Shown here piece by piece: positions 8,584-17,069 of a DNA stretch of 64,000 nt. The DNA is from Porphyromonas vaginalis. GTDB lineage: Bacteria > Bacteroidota > Bacteroidia > Bacteroidales > Porphyromonadaceae. Under the pieces are notes generated by a model, which had not been told where the DNA came from, ran no database searches, and was given only the letters and a program-made list of their open reading frames with translations. Position 1 is the first letter of the stretch. Each line of letters begins with the position of its first letter. Made by a program: the position numbers and the translations under genes. Location of the stretch: assembly GCF_958301595.1 (NCBI RefSeq), contig NZ_CATQJU010000001.1, positions 1,922,001 through 1,986,000 of the forward strand, given 5' to 3'.

Positions 8584-10290
8584 ATGAAATTCTTTATCGC
8601 AAGAAATAGACGGATCTTCGCTATTTCAATCCTATTCGTGGCACTACTATCTGCTCATCTTGGAGCTACGTTATATGCTGCTGAGACTCGCTCTCTGAGC
8701 TATTCACCGCAAGCCACAGCGGCACCCGCACCTGCAACAGGCTCTCATATCTCGATCACCACGTCACGCAATGCTGGAGAGCAGATAACACTCAAGGTTA
8801 AAGTCGCTGAAGAGGCCGCGGAGCAGCAAGCTTGGGTCGATCTCAACGGCAATAAAATCTGTGACGACGGAGAGACGGTGTCTGAGTATGGCAGGGCTAT
8901 ACAGTATACTGTAAGCAATCAGATGATCAACGTCTATGGCAGTATCATAGAGTTTGACTGCTCTGAGAATGCATTGACGGCTATGGATCTATCTGCGTGC
9001 CCTTCTCTACTAGAGCTGTATTGCCTAAACAATGATCTGACCACATTGGACCTCTCAAAGTGTGGAGCGATCAGCATCTTGGACTGCTCGTTCAACCAGC
9101 TCACCTCGCTACTTCTACCTGCATCCAAGTCGCTCTCTGCTCTGGTTTGCTCGAATAATAAGCTCTCGAAGCTGGACCTCTCTTCCTCACACGACCTCCA
9201 GCGACTATACTGCACGGACAACTTACTGACAGAGCTAAGCGTCAAGGACTGCCCGAGCCTAAACTTGCTATACTGCTCGAATAATCAGCTCCAAGCTCTT
9301 GACATCTCAACGACTCAGGCACTCACGCTCTTGGACTGTCGGATCAATCAGATCAGTTCTTTGGATCTTGCCGCTGCTCCTGAGCTTTTTCTGATAGAAT
9401 GTGGCAAGAACAGTCTAACCAAGGTAGACATCTCTAAAAATGAGAAACTGCTCTACCTCTACTGCTATGACAATCAGCTCACCACAGTTGATGTCTCGGC
9501 AAATAAGCTACTTAATACCTTGGATTGTGCTGGCAACAACTTGCAGACGATAGACCTATCTCACAATCCCGATCTAGTTATGCTGTGCTGCGCAAGCAAC
9601 CACATACGAGGTGAGGGTATGATCAAGTTGATCCAAAGCCTACCTAATCGTGCGGAGGCTGACACGCCGGGTGTCTTCTACATTATTAATAACTTTCCCT
9701 CAGAGGCAAATGTTTGTCTCAAGAGCGATGTTGCTTTAGCTCATGACAAGAATTGGCAGGCATACTACTACCCAGGCTCTGGTGATGATATCTTCGAGTA
9801 TGAAGGATCAGAGCTGATCACCTATCGGGTATCTAAGGATATCAATGGTGGTGGTGACATTGTTATCAAAGGATGGGACGATCTTGACGAAGTGCCAGAG
9901 GGTACTGAACTGACGGTAGAGGTTTCTCCCCAAAAAGGATATACGCTAGGACGTCTGATGGCAGGAGATGAAGACATTACAGCGACGAAGCGATTTACAG
10001 TTCACTCTGACGTAGTAGTCTCAGCGACATTTGTCCTAGGCATTGAGGATATCTCATCCAGGCCACTAGAGGTCTATGCTAATTCAGCAGAAGGCTATGT
10101 AACTGTATCAGGTGCTGCTCAGGGAGAGGTTGTACGCATCTACTCTGCTGAGGGTGTTATGCTTGGTAGTACCGTTTCTGATGGCTCTGAGACAGTTAGG
10201 ATGGATCTCGGGTGCCTAAGTGATGGCGTCTACATCGTCCGCGTCTTCAGCGATTTACGTGTCTACACCTCCAAGGTGATCGTTCGCTAA
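8584..10290 (+). CDS. Leucine-rich repeat T9SS cargo protein (InlJ-like)
   Basis: 568 residues with an N-terminal hydrophobic export signal. From about residue 115 to 345 it carries roughly ten short LRRs of 20-22 residues with the pattern L-x-C-x-x-N-x-L-T-x-L-D-L-S. Near 430-485 an InlB-type domain follows (VEVSPQKGYTLGRLMAGDED), and then a T9SS sorting domain ending in SDLRVYTSKVIVR. The arrangement resembles the P. gingivalis internalin-like protein InlJ, a surface protein implicated in biofilm formation. Adhesion is inferred from that resemblance. Cysteines at regular LRR positions are conspicuous. Confidence 0.82.
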   Translation: MKFFIARNRRIFAISILFVALLSAHLGATLYAAETRSLSYSPQATAAPAPATGSHISITTSRNAGEQITLKVKVAEEAAEQQAWVDLNGNKICDDGETVSEYGRAIQYTVSNQMINVYGSIIEFDCSENALTAMDLSACPSLLELYCLNNDLTTLDLSKCGAISILDCSFNQLTSLLLPASKSLSALVCSNNKLSKLDLSSSHDLQRLYCTDNLLTELSVKDCPSLNLLYCSNNQLQALDISTTQALTLLDCRINQISSLDLAAAPELFLIECGKNSLTKVDISKNEKLLYLYCYDNQLTTVDVSANKLLNTLDCAGNNLQTIDLSHNPDLVMLCCASNHIRGEGMIKLIQSLPNRAEADTPGVFYIINNFPSEANVCLKSDVALAHDKNWQAYYYPGSGDDIFEYEGSELITYRVSKDINGGGDIVIKGWDDLDEVPEGTELTVEVSPQKGYTLGRLMAGDEDITATKRFTVHSDVVVSATFVLGIEDISSRPLEVYANSAEGYVTVSGAAQGEVVRIYSAEGVMLGSTVSDGSETVRMDLGCLSDGVYIVRVFSDLRVYTSKVIVR

Positions 10291-10343
10291 AGCTTCGTCA
10301 GATGCTATGATAGCCAACTACTGGACAGTAGTATGGCTGCAAA

Positions 10344-10384
10344 ACAAAGTCTGGGCTTGACCTCGTGTCAAGTCCAGACTTTGT
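10344..10384 (+). terminator. Terminator of the LRR gene
   Basis: An 18-bp stem with one G-T mismatch (ACAAAGTCTGGGCTTGAC / GTCAAGTCCAGACTTTGT), 5-nt loop, followed by CTTTTAT. It sits about 55 bp after the stop at 10290. Confidence 0.75.
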
Positions 10385-10430
10385 CTTTTATCGTATAGCG
10401 TTCGTGTCAAAGCGAGACGTGTAGCCCTTT

Positions 10431-10520
10431 GTAGGGACGCACGGCTCGTGCGTCCTTCCCCGTTAAAACCTTGACGCTGTAACCTTTGACACAACGGACG
10501 CTCAAGCCGAGCGTCCCTAC
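10431..10520. repeat. REP-like double-hairpin element, copy 1
   Basis: About 90 bp bounded by the inverted ends GTAGGGACGC and GCGTCCCTAC. It contains two hairpins, GGACGCACGGCTCGTGCGTCC-type at 10434-10454 and a GGACGCTC...GAGCGTCC hairpin at 10496-10516, joined by a 41-bp spacer with CCCCGTTAAAACC and TTTGACACAA. A second nearly identical composite lies at 52762-52850, and solo hairpins of the first type occur at 52443, 52623, 52711 and 54811. Confidence 0.8.
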
Positions 10521-10621
10521 AGGAGTCGTCCCCGCTTCGCCCGTCAAATCGTTACACGTCTCATCGGATCACTTGAGTTGCGAGCAGGGGCACGTGATTG
10601 GGCTGTGTGACTTATTTTTAT

Positions 10622-10629
10622 TACCTTTG
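10622..10629 (+). promoter_or_regulatory. -7 promoter box of the aldolase gene
   Basis: TACCTTTG, with TTG near 10597 at the usual -33 distance. Predicted leader about 95 nt. Confidence 0.65.
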
Positions 10630-10730
10630 AAGAGCTTACGGCAGAGACGTGTGGCGGATGAACTGCGTCTCGACCTTCTTTACTGAAGAGCCAAGTGCAT
10701 GACAAGCGTCTAACTTACTTTTTACACAAT

Positions 10731-11612
10731 ATGAATCAGAAGCAATTAGAACAGATGAAAAGCGGTCGTGGCTTCGTCGGAGCGCTCGACCAGAGTGGTG
10801 GCTCAACGCCCAAGGCTCTGAAGGCTTACGGCCTAACTGAGGAGGCCTGGAAGAATGAGGAGGAGATGTTTGACCTGATCCACCAGATGCGTACACGTAT
10901 GATCAAAAGCCCAGCCTTTGCTACGGGCAAGCTCGTGGGTGTGATCCTCTTCGAGCGCACGATGCGTGCTCAGATCGACGGTATGAATACGGCGGACTAT
11001 CTCTGGGAGAAGCTGCACATCGTCCCCTTCCTCAAGGTCGATAAGGGACTACAGGAGCTACAGGATGGCGTACAGCTGATGAAGCCATTCCCCGGACTCG
11101 ATGATCTGCTCAAGGATGCTACCAAGTACCATATCTTCGGCACCAAGATGCGTAGCGTCATCAAGGAGGCTAATGAGAAGGGTATCAAGGCTATCGTCGA
11201 TCAGCAGTTTGAGTGGGGCAAGCAGATCCTAGCTCATGATCTCGTGCCTATCCTAGAGCCTGAGGTGGACATACACTGCCCCGACAAGGCAGAGGCAGAG
11301 CAGATCCTCAAGCGTGAGCTACTCGCACACCTAGACAAGCTGGATCGCCCTGTCATGCTCAAGATCACGCTCCCCACGGAGGATAATCTCTACAAGGAGG
11401 TCATCGAGCATCCTAATATGCTTCGTGTAGTGGCTCTATCGGGTGGTTATAGCCGTGAGTACGCTAATGAGCTACTCGCTCGCAATAAGGGTGTGATCGC
11501 ATCCTTCTCTCGTGCACTGGCTGAGGGCCTGACGGCACAGCAGAGCGATGAGGAGTTCAACGCTACGATCGAGAAGTCGGTCGATGACGTCTATCAGGCT
11601 TCTATCAAGTAA
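10731..11612 (+). CDS. fda: Fructose-bisphosphate aldolase class I
   Basis: 293-residue class I aldolase, which cleaves fructose 1,6-bisphosphate to dihydroxyacetone phosphate and glyceraldehyde 3-phosphate through a Schiff-base lysine. The family start [20 protein letters not shown] is clear, as are [11 protein letters not shown] and the VMLKITLP segment holding the presumed catalytic lysine. The ATG at 10731 is chosen over 10695 because family proteins begin with MNxxQLEQM and 10695 adds an unrelated 12-residue leader. Monocistronic: its own promoter box lies upstream and a strong terminator follows. Confidence 0.93.
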   Translation: MNQKQLEQMKSGRGFVGALDQSGGSTPKALKAYGLTEEAWKNEEEMFDLIHQMRTRMIKSPAFATGKLVGVILFERTMRAQIDGMNTADYLWEKLHIVPFLKVDKGLQELQDGVQLMKPFPGLDDLLKDATKYHIFGTKMRSVIKEANEKGIKAIVDQQFEWGKQILAHDLVPILEPEVDIHCPDKAEAEQILKRELLAHLDKLDRPVMLKITLPTEDNLYKEVIEHPNMLRVVALSGGYSREYANELLARNKGVIASFSRALAEGLTAQQSDEEFNATIEKSVDDVYQASIK

Positions 11613-11631
11613 ACCTATTATAGATACGTAA

Positions 11632-11671
11632 AAAGAGGAGCTATCGCCCGAAGGGGTGGTAGCTCCTCTTT
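11632..11671 (+). terminator. Terminator downstream of fda
   Basis: Perfect 12-bp stem AAAGAGGAGCTA / TAGCTCCTCTTT with a 16-nt loop. The A-rich left and T-rich right sides would work in either direction, also ending the convergent RRM gene. Confidence 0.75.
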
Positions 11672-11788
11672 GATTGGATTGGCTTAGATTATACCGAGCG
11701 TGTTGCTAGGCAACGCGCTCCATACCGTATCGTGAGATGAAGATGTCTAGTCTCGCTTCACAACGGCTCGAATCGGCTCAGAGACTTC

Positions 11789-12049
11789 TTAGAAGCGCTT
11801 CTCGCGGCGAGGACGATCCTCAGCCTCACGAATGAGGAGACGACGCCCCTCAAACTCCTGCTCGCTAAGTGCCTCGATAGCACGACGAGCATCCTCGTCT
11901 GCCATGTCGGCAAAGCCGAACCCGCGTGAACGCCCAGTGGCGCGATCCATGACGACACGAGCGTTGGAGACCTCTCCAAACTCGCCGAGTAGTTGCTCCA
12001 AGTCGTTCTCACGAACTCGGTAGCTCAAGTTGCCTAAATATAGGGTCAT
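11789..12049 (-). CDS. Small RRM RNA-binding protein
   Basis: 86-residue protein consisting of one RNA recognition motif. RNP-2 is seen as LYLGNL at residues 3-8 and RNP-1 as SRGFGFADM near residue 43. The tail is short and charged (RPRREKRF). Such glycine-poor RRM proteins are typical of Bacteroidota and act as global RNA-binding proteins, possibly in post-transcriptional control of polysaccharide and stress genes. The internal ATG at 12049 is used because the longer frame from 12112 would add 21 hydrophobic residues encoded by a purine-rich AAAGGGAAA tract that looks like leader sequence. Confidence 0.85.
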   Translation of the reverse strand: MTLYLGNLSYRVRENDLEQLLGEFGEVSNARVVMDRATGRSRGFGFADMADEDARRAIEALSEQEFEGRRLLIREAEDRPRREKRF

Positions 12050-12271
12050 AAAAGGGAAAAGGGAAAAAGGGAAAATAATTAGTGAAGCATTGGGGAGAGA
12101 GAGACACCTCACGAATGTGATACAGATCTCAAACTGTCTGATTTGCTACCGTACTGCCATCTATTGTCACGGCGATGTTGTGTCGTCATCACATAGCGGG
12201 CGAGAAAGGGCGACTATCTAAATTCTTAATGTGTGCCATAGCCGTCGATGCTTTTCTCCGTTTGCTGAGTG

Positions 12272-12279
12272 CAAATGTA
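12272..12279 (-). promoter_or_regulatory. -7 promoter box of the RRM gene (minus strand)
   Basis: CAAATGTA on the plus strand reads TACATTTG on the minus strand. CAA at 12299 gives a TTG at a suitable -33 distance. The leader of the RRM transcript would then be about 215 nt, long for a single small protein and potentially regulatory. Confidence 0.5.
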
Positions 12280-12343
12280 AGTATAATTATTGAACTGACA
12301 ATCTATTCGATAGCGTCCTAACGTCACACTCTCTAATTTGTAT

Positions 12344-12351
12344 TACCTTTG
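12344..12351 (+). promoter_or_regulatory. -7 promoter box of the CCA-adding enzyme gene
   Basis: TACCTTTG 66 bp before the start codon at 12418. It is divergent from the RRM promoter about 65 bp away. Confidence 0.6.
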
Positions 12352-12417
12352 TAACGCTTCATCTGAGGCTGCAGTGCTTGTGCGACAGCCTTCGTTTACC
12401 ATATAGAGGAGATAGAT

Positions 12418-13884
12418 ATGTCGATACCCTTTGACCCTTACGCTGACTACAGCCCGTACCTGCGCCATCCAGTCTTTGCCCTGGTGGGGCGTGTGGCTGA
12501 TACGCTCGATCTGGAGACCTATGTGGTCGGTGGATGGGTGCGTGACCTTTTCTTACAGCGTCCTAGCAATGATATAGACATCGTCTGCGTCGGTAGTGGA
12601 ATAGCCTTAGCTAAAGCGGTAGCGCGGGAGATAGGACCGAAGTGCCAGGTGCATGTCTTTGCGAACTTTGGTACGGCGCAGCTACGCTACAAGGGCGTGG
12701 AGGTGGAGTTCGTCGGAGCGCGTCGTGAGAGCTACCAGCGGGATAGTCGCAAGCCGATCGTCGAGGATGGTACGCTCGAAGATGATCAGGAGCGACGAGA
12801 CTTCACGATCAATGCGATGGCTATCTCGCTCAACGAACGCACCTATGGCGAGCTGGTAGACCCCTTCTACGGACTGGAGGATCTGCAGGACTATATGATC
12901 CGTACGCCGGTCGATCCGCAGGTCACCTTTGATGATGATCCGCTGCGTATGATGCGTGCTGTGCGCTTTGCCTCGCAGCTGGGCTTCTTCATCGATGATG
13001 CGGTCTTTGATGCTATTGTGAAGCTTCGAGAGCGCATTAAGATTGTCTCTGCAGAGCGTATCATCGTGGAGCTAAACAAGATCATGCTCTCACCGCGTCC
13101 CAGTGTGGGGCTATCCCTGATGGAGCAGACGGGCCTACTGGAGCTGATCCTCCCAGAGGTGCAGCTACTGCGAGGCACCGAGACGGTCGTCGGGGTAGGG
13201 CACAAGGACAATCTAGCGCACACTTATCAGGTAGTCGACCAGTTGGCCGCAAAGAGTGACAACCTCTACCTTCGCTGGGCAGCTCTGCTGCACGACATTG
13301 CGAAGCCTAAGACCAAGCGCTGGGATGCGCAGCTGGGATGGACCTTTCACAATCATAACTATATAGGAGCTAAGATGGTGCCGCGTATGTTTCGCCGCCT
13401 CAAGCTCCCGCTGGACAGTCACATGCAGTATGTCGCTAAGTTGGTCGACCTGCACATGCGTCCCTCGTCGCTCGTCGATGAGGGTGTGACCGACTCGGCA
13501 ATACGTCGTCTGCTATTTGACGCGGGCGATGATATAGAGGATTTGATGACGCTGGTGGAGAGCGACGTGACGAGCAAGAACCCCAAGCGCGTACAGCAGG
13601 TCCTAGACAACTATCAGCTGATACGGCGCAAGCTCCAAGAGGTGGAGGAGAAGGATCGCATTCGCAACTTCGCGCCTCCGATCGATGGTGCAGAGATCAT
13701 GCGTCTCTTTGGCATCCCGCCCTCGCAGATCGTGGGGACGCTTAAGGAGCGGATCAAGAATGCAATCCTCGACGGTGAGATACCCAACGAATATGAGCCA
13801 GCTCGTGAGCTACTGCTCAAAGAGGCTGCAGAGCGTGGACTCAAGCCTCAAGAGGGTGAACCCGCACAACCTACTAATGACTGA
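12418..13884 (+). CDS. cca: CCA tRNA nucleotidyltransferase with HD domain
   Basis: 488-residue class II nucleotidyltransferase that adds or repairs the 3' CCA of tRNAs. The head has VGGWVRDLFL near residue 38 and the catalytic NDIDIV acidic pair, followed by RRDFTINAMA. The DDDPLRMMRAVRFASQ block belongs to the neck. A C-terminal HD domain is shown by the HDIAKPKTKR motif near residue 294. Some poly(A) polymerases share this layout, but the RRDFTINAMA block together with the HD domain fits CCA enzymes of this phylum. AGGAGATAGAT precedes the ATG. Followed after 15 bp by an unknown gene, probably in the same transcript. Confidence 0.92.
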   Translation: MSIPFDPYADYSPYLRHPVFALVGRVADTLDLETYVVGGWVRDLFLQRPSNDIDIVCVGSGIALAKAVAREIGPKCQVHVFANFGTAQLRYKGVEVEFVGARRESYQRDSRKPIVEDGTLEDDQERRDFTINAMAISLNERTYGELVDPFYGLEDLQDYMIRTPVDPQVTFDDDPLRMMRAVRFASQLGFFIDDAVFDAIVKLRERIKIVSAERIIVELNKIMLSPRPSVGLSLMEQTGLLELILPEVQLLRGTETVVGVGHKDNLAHTYQVVDQLAAKSDNLYLRWAALLHDIAKPKTKRWDAQLGWTFHNHNYIGAKMVPRMFRRLKLPLDSHMQYVAKLVDLHMRPSSLVDEGVTDSAIRRLLFDAGDDIEDLMTLVESDVTSKNPKRVQQVLDNYQLIRRKLQEVEEKDRIRNFAPPIDGAEIMRLFGIPPSQIVGTLKERIKNAILDGEIPNEYEPARELLLKEAAERGLKPQEGEPAQPTND

Positions 13885-13899
13885 AAGAAAGACAGAACT

Positions 13900-14535
13900 A
13901 TGACAGATCAGACGAAGATAGCCGAAGAGCTAGCTGAGCCACATCACTTTGGTTCACACAATATCTATATGCCCACGGCCCCCGTGGGGCACTTCCTCCC
14001 TTATTACCCATGGCGCACGCTCTACGAGCAGCTGCCTTTTGAGGGGGCTTACCCACAGCTCCTCTATACAAATAGTCAGGCTGACGCACTCTTTGAGGCA
14101 CTCTCGCTACGCCTTGCCGAGCTGGTGGCGGACGAAAACTTTCACATGGAGGTGTCGCTGCAGTACCCTATGGGCATACCCGTAGAGGAGGTGCGTGAGG
14201 GCTACCTGACACTCATTGTGACAGACCCCAGCTTGGATCAAAGGCTCGAGGGCTTGCCCGTGGAGGTGCCACGCGAACTGTGGCTCGATATGCTGGCGAT
14301 GAGCTTGATACATTACATCCTACAGACGGAGATTGCCCCCGAAGAGCAGGTCGAGGTTGCCCTAGTCGAGATGCCCCACGAGGGTACCGAGGAGGAGAGT
14401 GAAGAGGTACGTCCTCTATGGGTCAAGCAGTGGGAGCAGACGCAAGAGATGATCCACAAGAGCGATGGTGCTCACCGCTATCGCTACGGCTTTAGCCTCA
14501 CCTTAGCGGGTCGCACGCCCAGCAACGTCGAGTAG
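13900..14535 (+). CDS. Uncharacterised 211-residue acidic protein
   Basis: Not recognised. The protein is soluble, without signal peptide or membrane segment, and acidic, with a Glu-rich stretch (EGTEEESEEV) near residue 165. It has a moderately hydrophobic middle (LWLDMLAMSLIHYIL) that may form a helix. It begins 15 bp after cca, so co-transcription with tRNA maturation is likely, though that does not establish a function. Codon use looks like its neighbours. Confidence 0.7.
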   Translation: MTDQTKIAEELAEPHHFGSHNIYMPTAPVGHFLPYYPWRTLYEQLPFEGAYPQLLYTNSQADALFEALSLRLAELVADENFHMEVSLQYPMGIPVEEVREGYLTLIVTDPSLDQRLEGLPVEVPRELWLDMLAMSLIHYILQTEIAPEEQVEVALVEMPHEGTEEESEEVRPLWVKQWEQTQEMIHKSDGAHRYRYGFSLTLAGRTPSNVE

Positions 14536-14550
14536 CGTGCTTTTTTTATC

Positions 14551-14558
14551 TACCTTTG
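14551..14558 (+). promoter_or_regulatory. -7 promoter box of glnS
   Basis: TACCTTTG about 67 bp before the glnS start, preceded by a run of seven T. Lies directly behind the stop of the upstream gene. Confidence 0.6.
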
Positions 14559-14624
14559 TATCCAAATAGATAACCGAGGGAGGCTGCCTCACGGCACAAG
14601 GGCCTCCGATAAGATATAGACGCA

Positions 14625-16322
14625 ATGAACAAGACTCCACTAGAGGATGCTGCAAGCAATGGCGCAGAGAGCACGGGACTAAACTTTATAGAGCAGGTTG
14701 TCGTAGCGGACATCCAGAGCGGTAAGTACGATGGACGTGTGCAGACACGCTTCCCACCAGAGCCAAATGGCTACCTACATATAGGTCACGCTAAGGCTAT
14801 CTGCATTGACTTCGGCATTGCTCAGAAGTATGGGGGCGTGTGCAATCTACGCTTCGACGATACCAACCCGATCAAAGAGGATGTGGAGTACGTAGACGCT
14901 ATCCGTGAGGACATACACTGGCTCGGCTTCGAGTGGGGTAAGGAGTGCTACGCTTCGGACTACTTCCCACAGCTCTACGCCTTTGCCGAGCGTCTTATCA
15001 TGACGGGGCATGCTTACGTCGATGAGCAGAGTGCTGAGGAGATTGCTCAGCAGAAGGGTACGCCCACGACCCCTGGTATCAATAGCCCTTATCGTGATCG
15101 TCCTGCTGAGGAGAGCTTGGACCTCTTCCACCGTATGAATGCGGGCGAATTCCCCGAGGGTGCTATGACGCTCCGTGCTAAGATCGACATGGCTTCGGAC
15201 GATATGCACTTCCGCGACCCGATCATCTACCGCATCATCAAGCGTCCGCATCACCGCACTGGTACAGAGTGGCAGGTCTATCCTATGTACGACTTCGCGC
15301 ATGGACAGAGCGACTACTTCGAGGGTGTGACCCATTCGATCTGTACCTTGGAGTTCGTACCGCATCGTCCGCTGTACAACTATCTTGTGGAGCTCCTGAT
15401 GCCCGAGGGCACTACTTACAGACCCTATCAGTTTGAGTTCAACCGCCTCAACCTCACCTACACGATGATGAGCAAGCGCAAGCTCCTCAGCCTCGTGCAG
15501 CAGGGACTAGTCACTGGCTGGGACGACCCCCGCATGCCGACCCTCTGCGGTTTGCGTCGTAGGGGCTACACGCCACAGTCGATCCGTGACTTCGTCAGCA
15601 TGATTGGCTACACCCGCTATGAGGGTACGATTGATCTCTCGCTCCTAGAGCATGCCGTGCGCAATGATCTCAACAAGCACGCTGCACGCGTCTCGGCTGT
15701 CCTAGACCCTGTCAAGCTCATCCTGACCAATCTCCCCGAGGGTCACGATGAGGCGCTAGAGATGGTCAATAACCCTGAGGATCTATCGGAGGGTACGCAT
15801 ATCCAGCACCTTACGCGTGAGCTCTGGATCGATCGGAGCGACTTTATGGAGGATGCTCCTAAGAAGTATTATCGCCTTACGCCTGGTGGCTTGGACGTGC
15901 GCCTACGTGGTGGCTACATCATCAAGTGTACTGGCTGCGAAAAGGATGCCGAGGGCAATGTGACGGCCGTCCTTGCCGAAGTTTACCTAGACAGCAAAAC
16001 AGGCATGGAGGGTAGCAACCGCAAGGTCAAGGCTACCATACACTGGGTCTCTACGGCCTACGCACTAGATGCTGAGGTACGTCTCTATGACCGACTTTTC
16101 CTAGAGGAAGACCCCTCAGGTATCCCTGCTGAGGAGCTCAAGGACCATCTCAATCCCGACTCGCTCATTGTGCAGCACGCCTTTGTCGAGGAGTGCCTAC
16201 GAGACGCTCAGGTGGGAGACCACTTGCAGTTCCAGAGAGTCGGCTACTTTACGGTCGATCCCGATAGCCGTCCAGGCGCACTAGTCTTCAACCGCACCGT
16301 ATCACTCAAGGATCGACGCTAG
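14625..16322 (+). CDS. glnS: Glutaminyl-tRNA synthetase
   Basis: 565-residue class I aminoacyl-tRNA synthetase that charges tRNA-Gln directly. The PEPNGYLHIGHAKAI segment at residues 45-59 holds the HIGH motif (52-55), and TMMSKRKLL near residue 284 is the KMSKS counterpart. The VCNLRFDDTNP segment and a C-terminal beta-barrel anticodon-binding region are present. Length matches the family. Glutamyl-tRNA synthetase was considered, but the GlnRS-type MSKRK and the two-barrel C-terminus favour GlnRS. Confidence 0.96.
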   Translation: MNKTPLEDAASNGAESTGLNFIEQVVVADIQSGKYDGRVQTRFPPEPNGYLHIGHAKAICIDFGIAQKYGGVCNLRFDDTNPIKEDVEYVDAIREDIHWLGFEWGKECYASDYFPQLYAFAERLIMTGHAYVDEQSAEEIAQQKGTPTTPGINSPYRDRPAEESLDLFHRMNAGEFPEGAMTLRAKIDMASDDMHFRDPIIYRIIKRPHHRTGTEWQVYPMYDFAHGQSDYFEGVTHSICTLEFVPHRPLYNYLVELLMPEGTTYRPYQFEFNRLNLTYTMMSKRKLLSLVQQGLVTGWDDPRMPTLCGLRRRGYTPQSIRDFVSMIGYTRYEGTIDLSLLEHAVRNDLNKHAARVSAVLDPVKLILTNLPEGHDEALEMVNNPEDLSEGTHIQHLTRELWIDRSDFMEDAPKKYYRLTPGGLDVRLRGGYIIKCTGCEKDAEGNVTAVLAEVYLDSKTGMEGSNRKVKATIHWVSTAYALDAEVRLYDRLFLEEDPSGIPAEELKDHLNPDSLIVQHAFVEECLRDAQVGDHLQFQRVGYFTVDPDSRPGALVFNRTVSLKDRR

Positions 16323-16345
16323 AGAGCTTCCCCGCTTAGAAAAGT

Positions 16346-17005
16346 ATGCTGGAACAGCTGACTCTCTGGTTCTTCGACCACCTGAACTACTGGACGGTCT
16401 TCCTCTTGATGACCATCGAGAGTTCGTTTATCCCCTTCCCGAGTGAGGTGGTTGTGCCACCCGCAGCCTTTCTGGCCGCCACAGATGGAGAGATGAGCGT
16501 GGTGGGTGTACTCTTCTTTGCCACTAGCGGAGCGATCATGGGGGCACTCATCAACTATTACCTAGCCATGTGGCTGGGGCGTCCTATCGTTTACCGCTTT
16601 GCTGGCAGTAGAGTGGGGCGTATGCTCCTGCTGAGCCCCGAGAAGCTCGACCGTGCCAACGAATACTTCGTTCGCAAGGGGGCTGTCTCCACTTTCGTAG
16701 GCCGTCTGGTACCCGGCATTCGTCAGCTCATCTCCATTCCCGCTGGTTTAGCCCGCATGCCGCTAGGTGCCTTTGTGGGCTATACGGCTCTGGGGGCTGG
16801 AGTGTGGAATGCTATCCTTGCGCTCATCGGCGTGCTCCTCTCGCGTGTTCCTGGCATCGAGACGAAGGAGCAGGTGGTCGCTAAGGCGAGCGAGTACAGC
16901 CACATCATCGGCTACTCCATACTGGCGATTGTGCTATTGCTGCTGGCGATCTATATAGTCAAGCAGGTACAGCGTAAGCGTCGCCGTAATTTGATCACAG
17001 ACTAA
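16346..17005 (+). CDS. DedA-family membrane protein
   Basis: 219-residue inner-membrane protein of the DedA/VTT family. The signature is visible in the N-terminal third (MTIESSFIPFPSEVVVPPAAF), with the later GRLVPGIRQLISIPAGLARM block typical of the family's re-entrant region. About four to five hydrophobic segments are seen, and the C-terminus is strongly basic (KQVQRKRRR). DedA proteins act in undecaprenyl-phosphate or phospholipid flipping; the exact substrate here is unknown. It starts 23 bp after glnS, likely in the same transcript. Confidence 0.88.
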   Translation: MLEQLTLWFFDHLNYWTVFLLMTIESSFIPFPSEVVVPPAAFLAATDGEMSVVGVLFFATSGAIMGALINYYLAMWLGRPIVYRFAGSRVGRMLLLSPEKLDRANEYFVRKGAVSTFVGRLVPGIRQLISIPAGLARMPLGAFVGYTALGAGVWNAILALIGVLLSRVPGIETKEQVVAKASEYSHIIGYSILAIVLLLLAIYIVKQVQRKRRRNLITD

Positions 17006-17030
17006 AAGCTATTAATCATCTCATTTTAGG

Positions 17031-17038
17031 TACCTTTG
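17031..17038 (+). promoter_or_regulatory. -7 promoter box of the threonine dehydrogenase gene
   Basis: TACCTTTG 31 bp before the start codon, implying a leader of about 25 nt. Confidence 0.65.
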
Positions 17039-17069
17039 TACTGCAAAACAAGCTCAACTATATAAAGAC

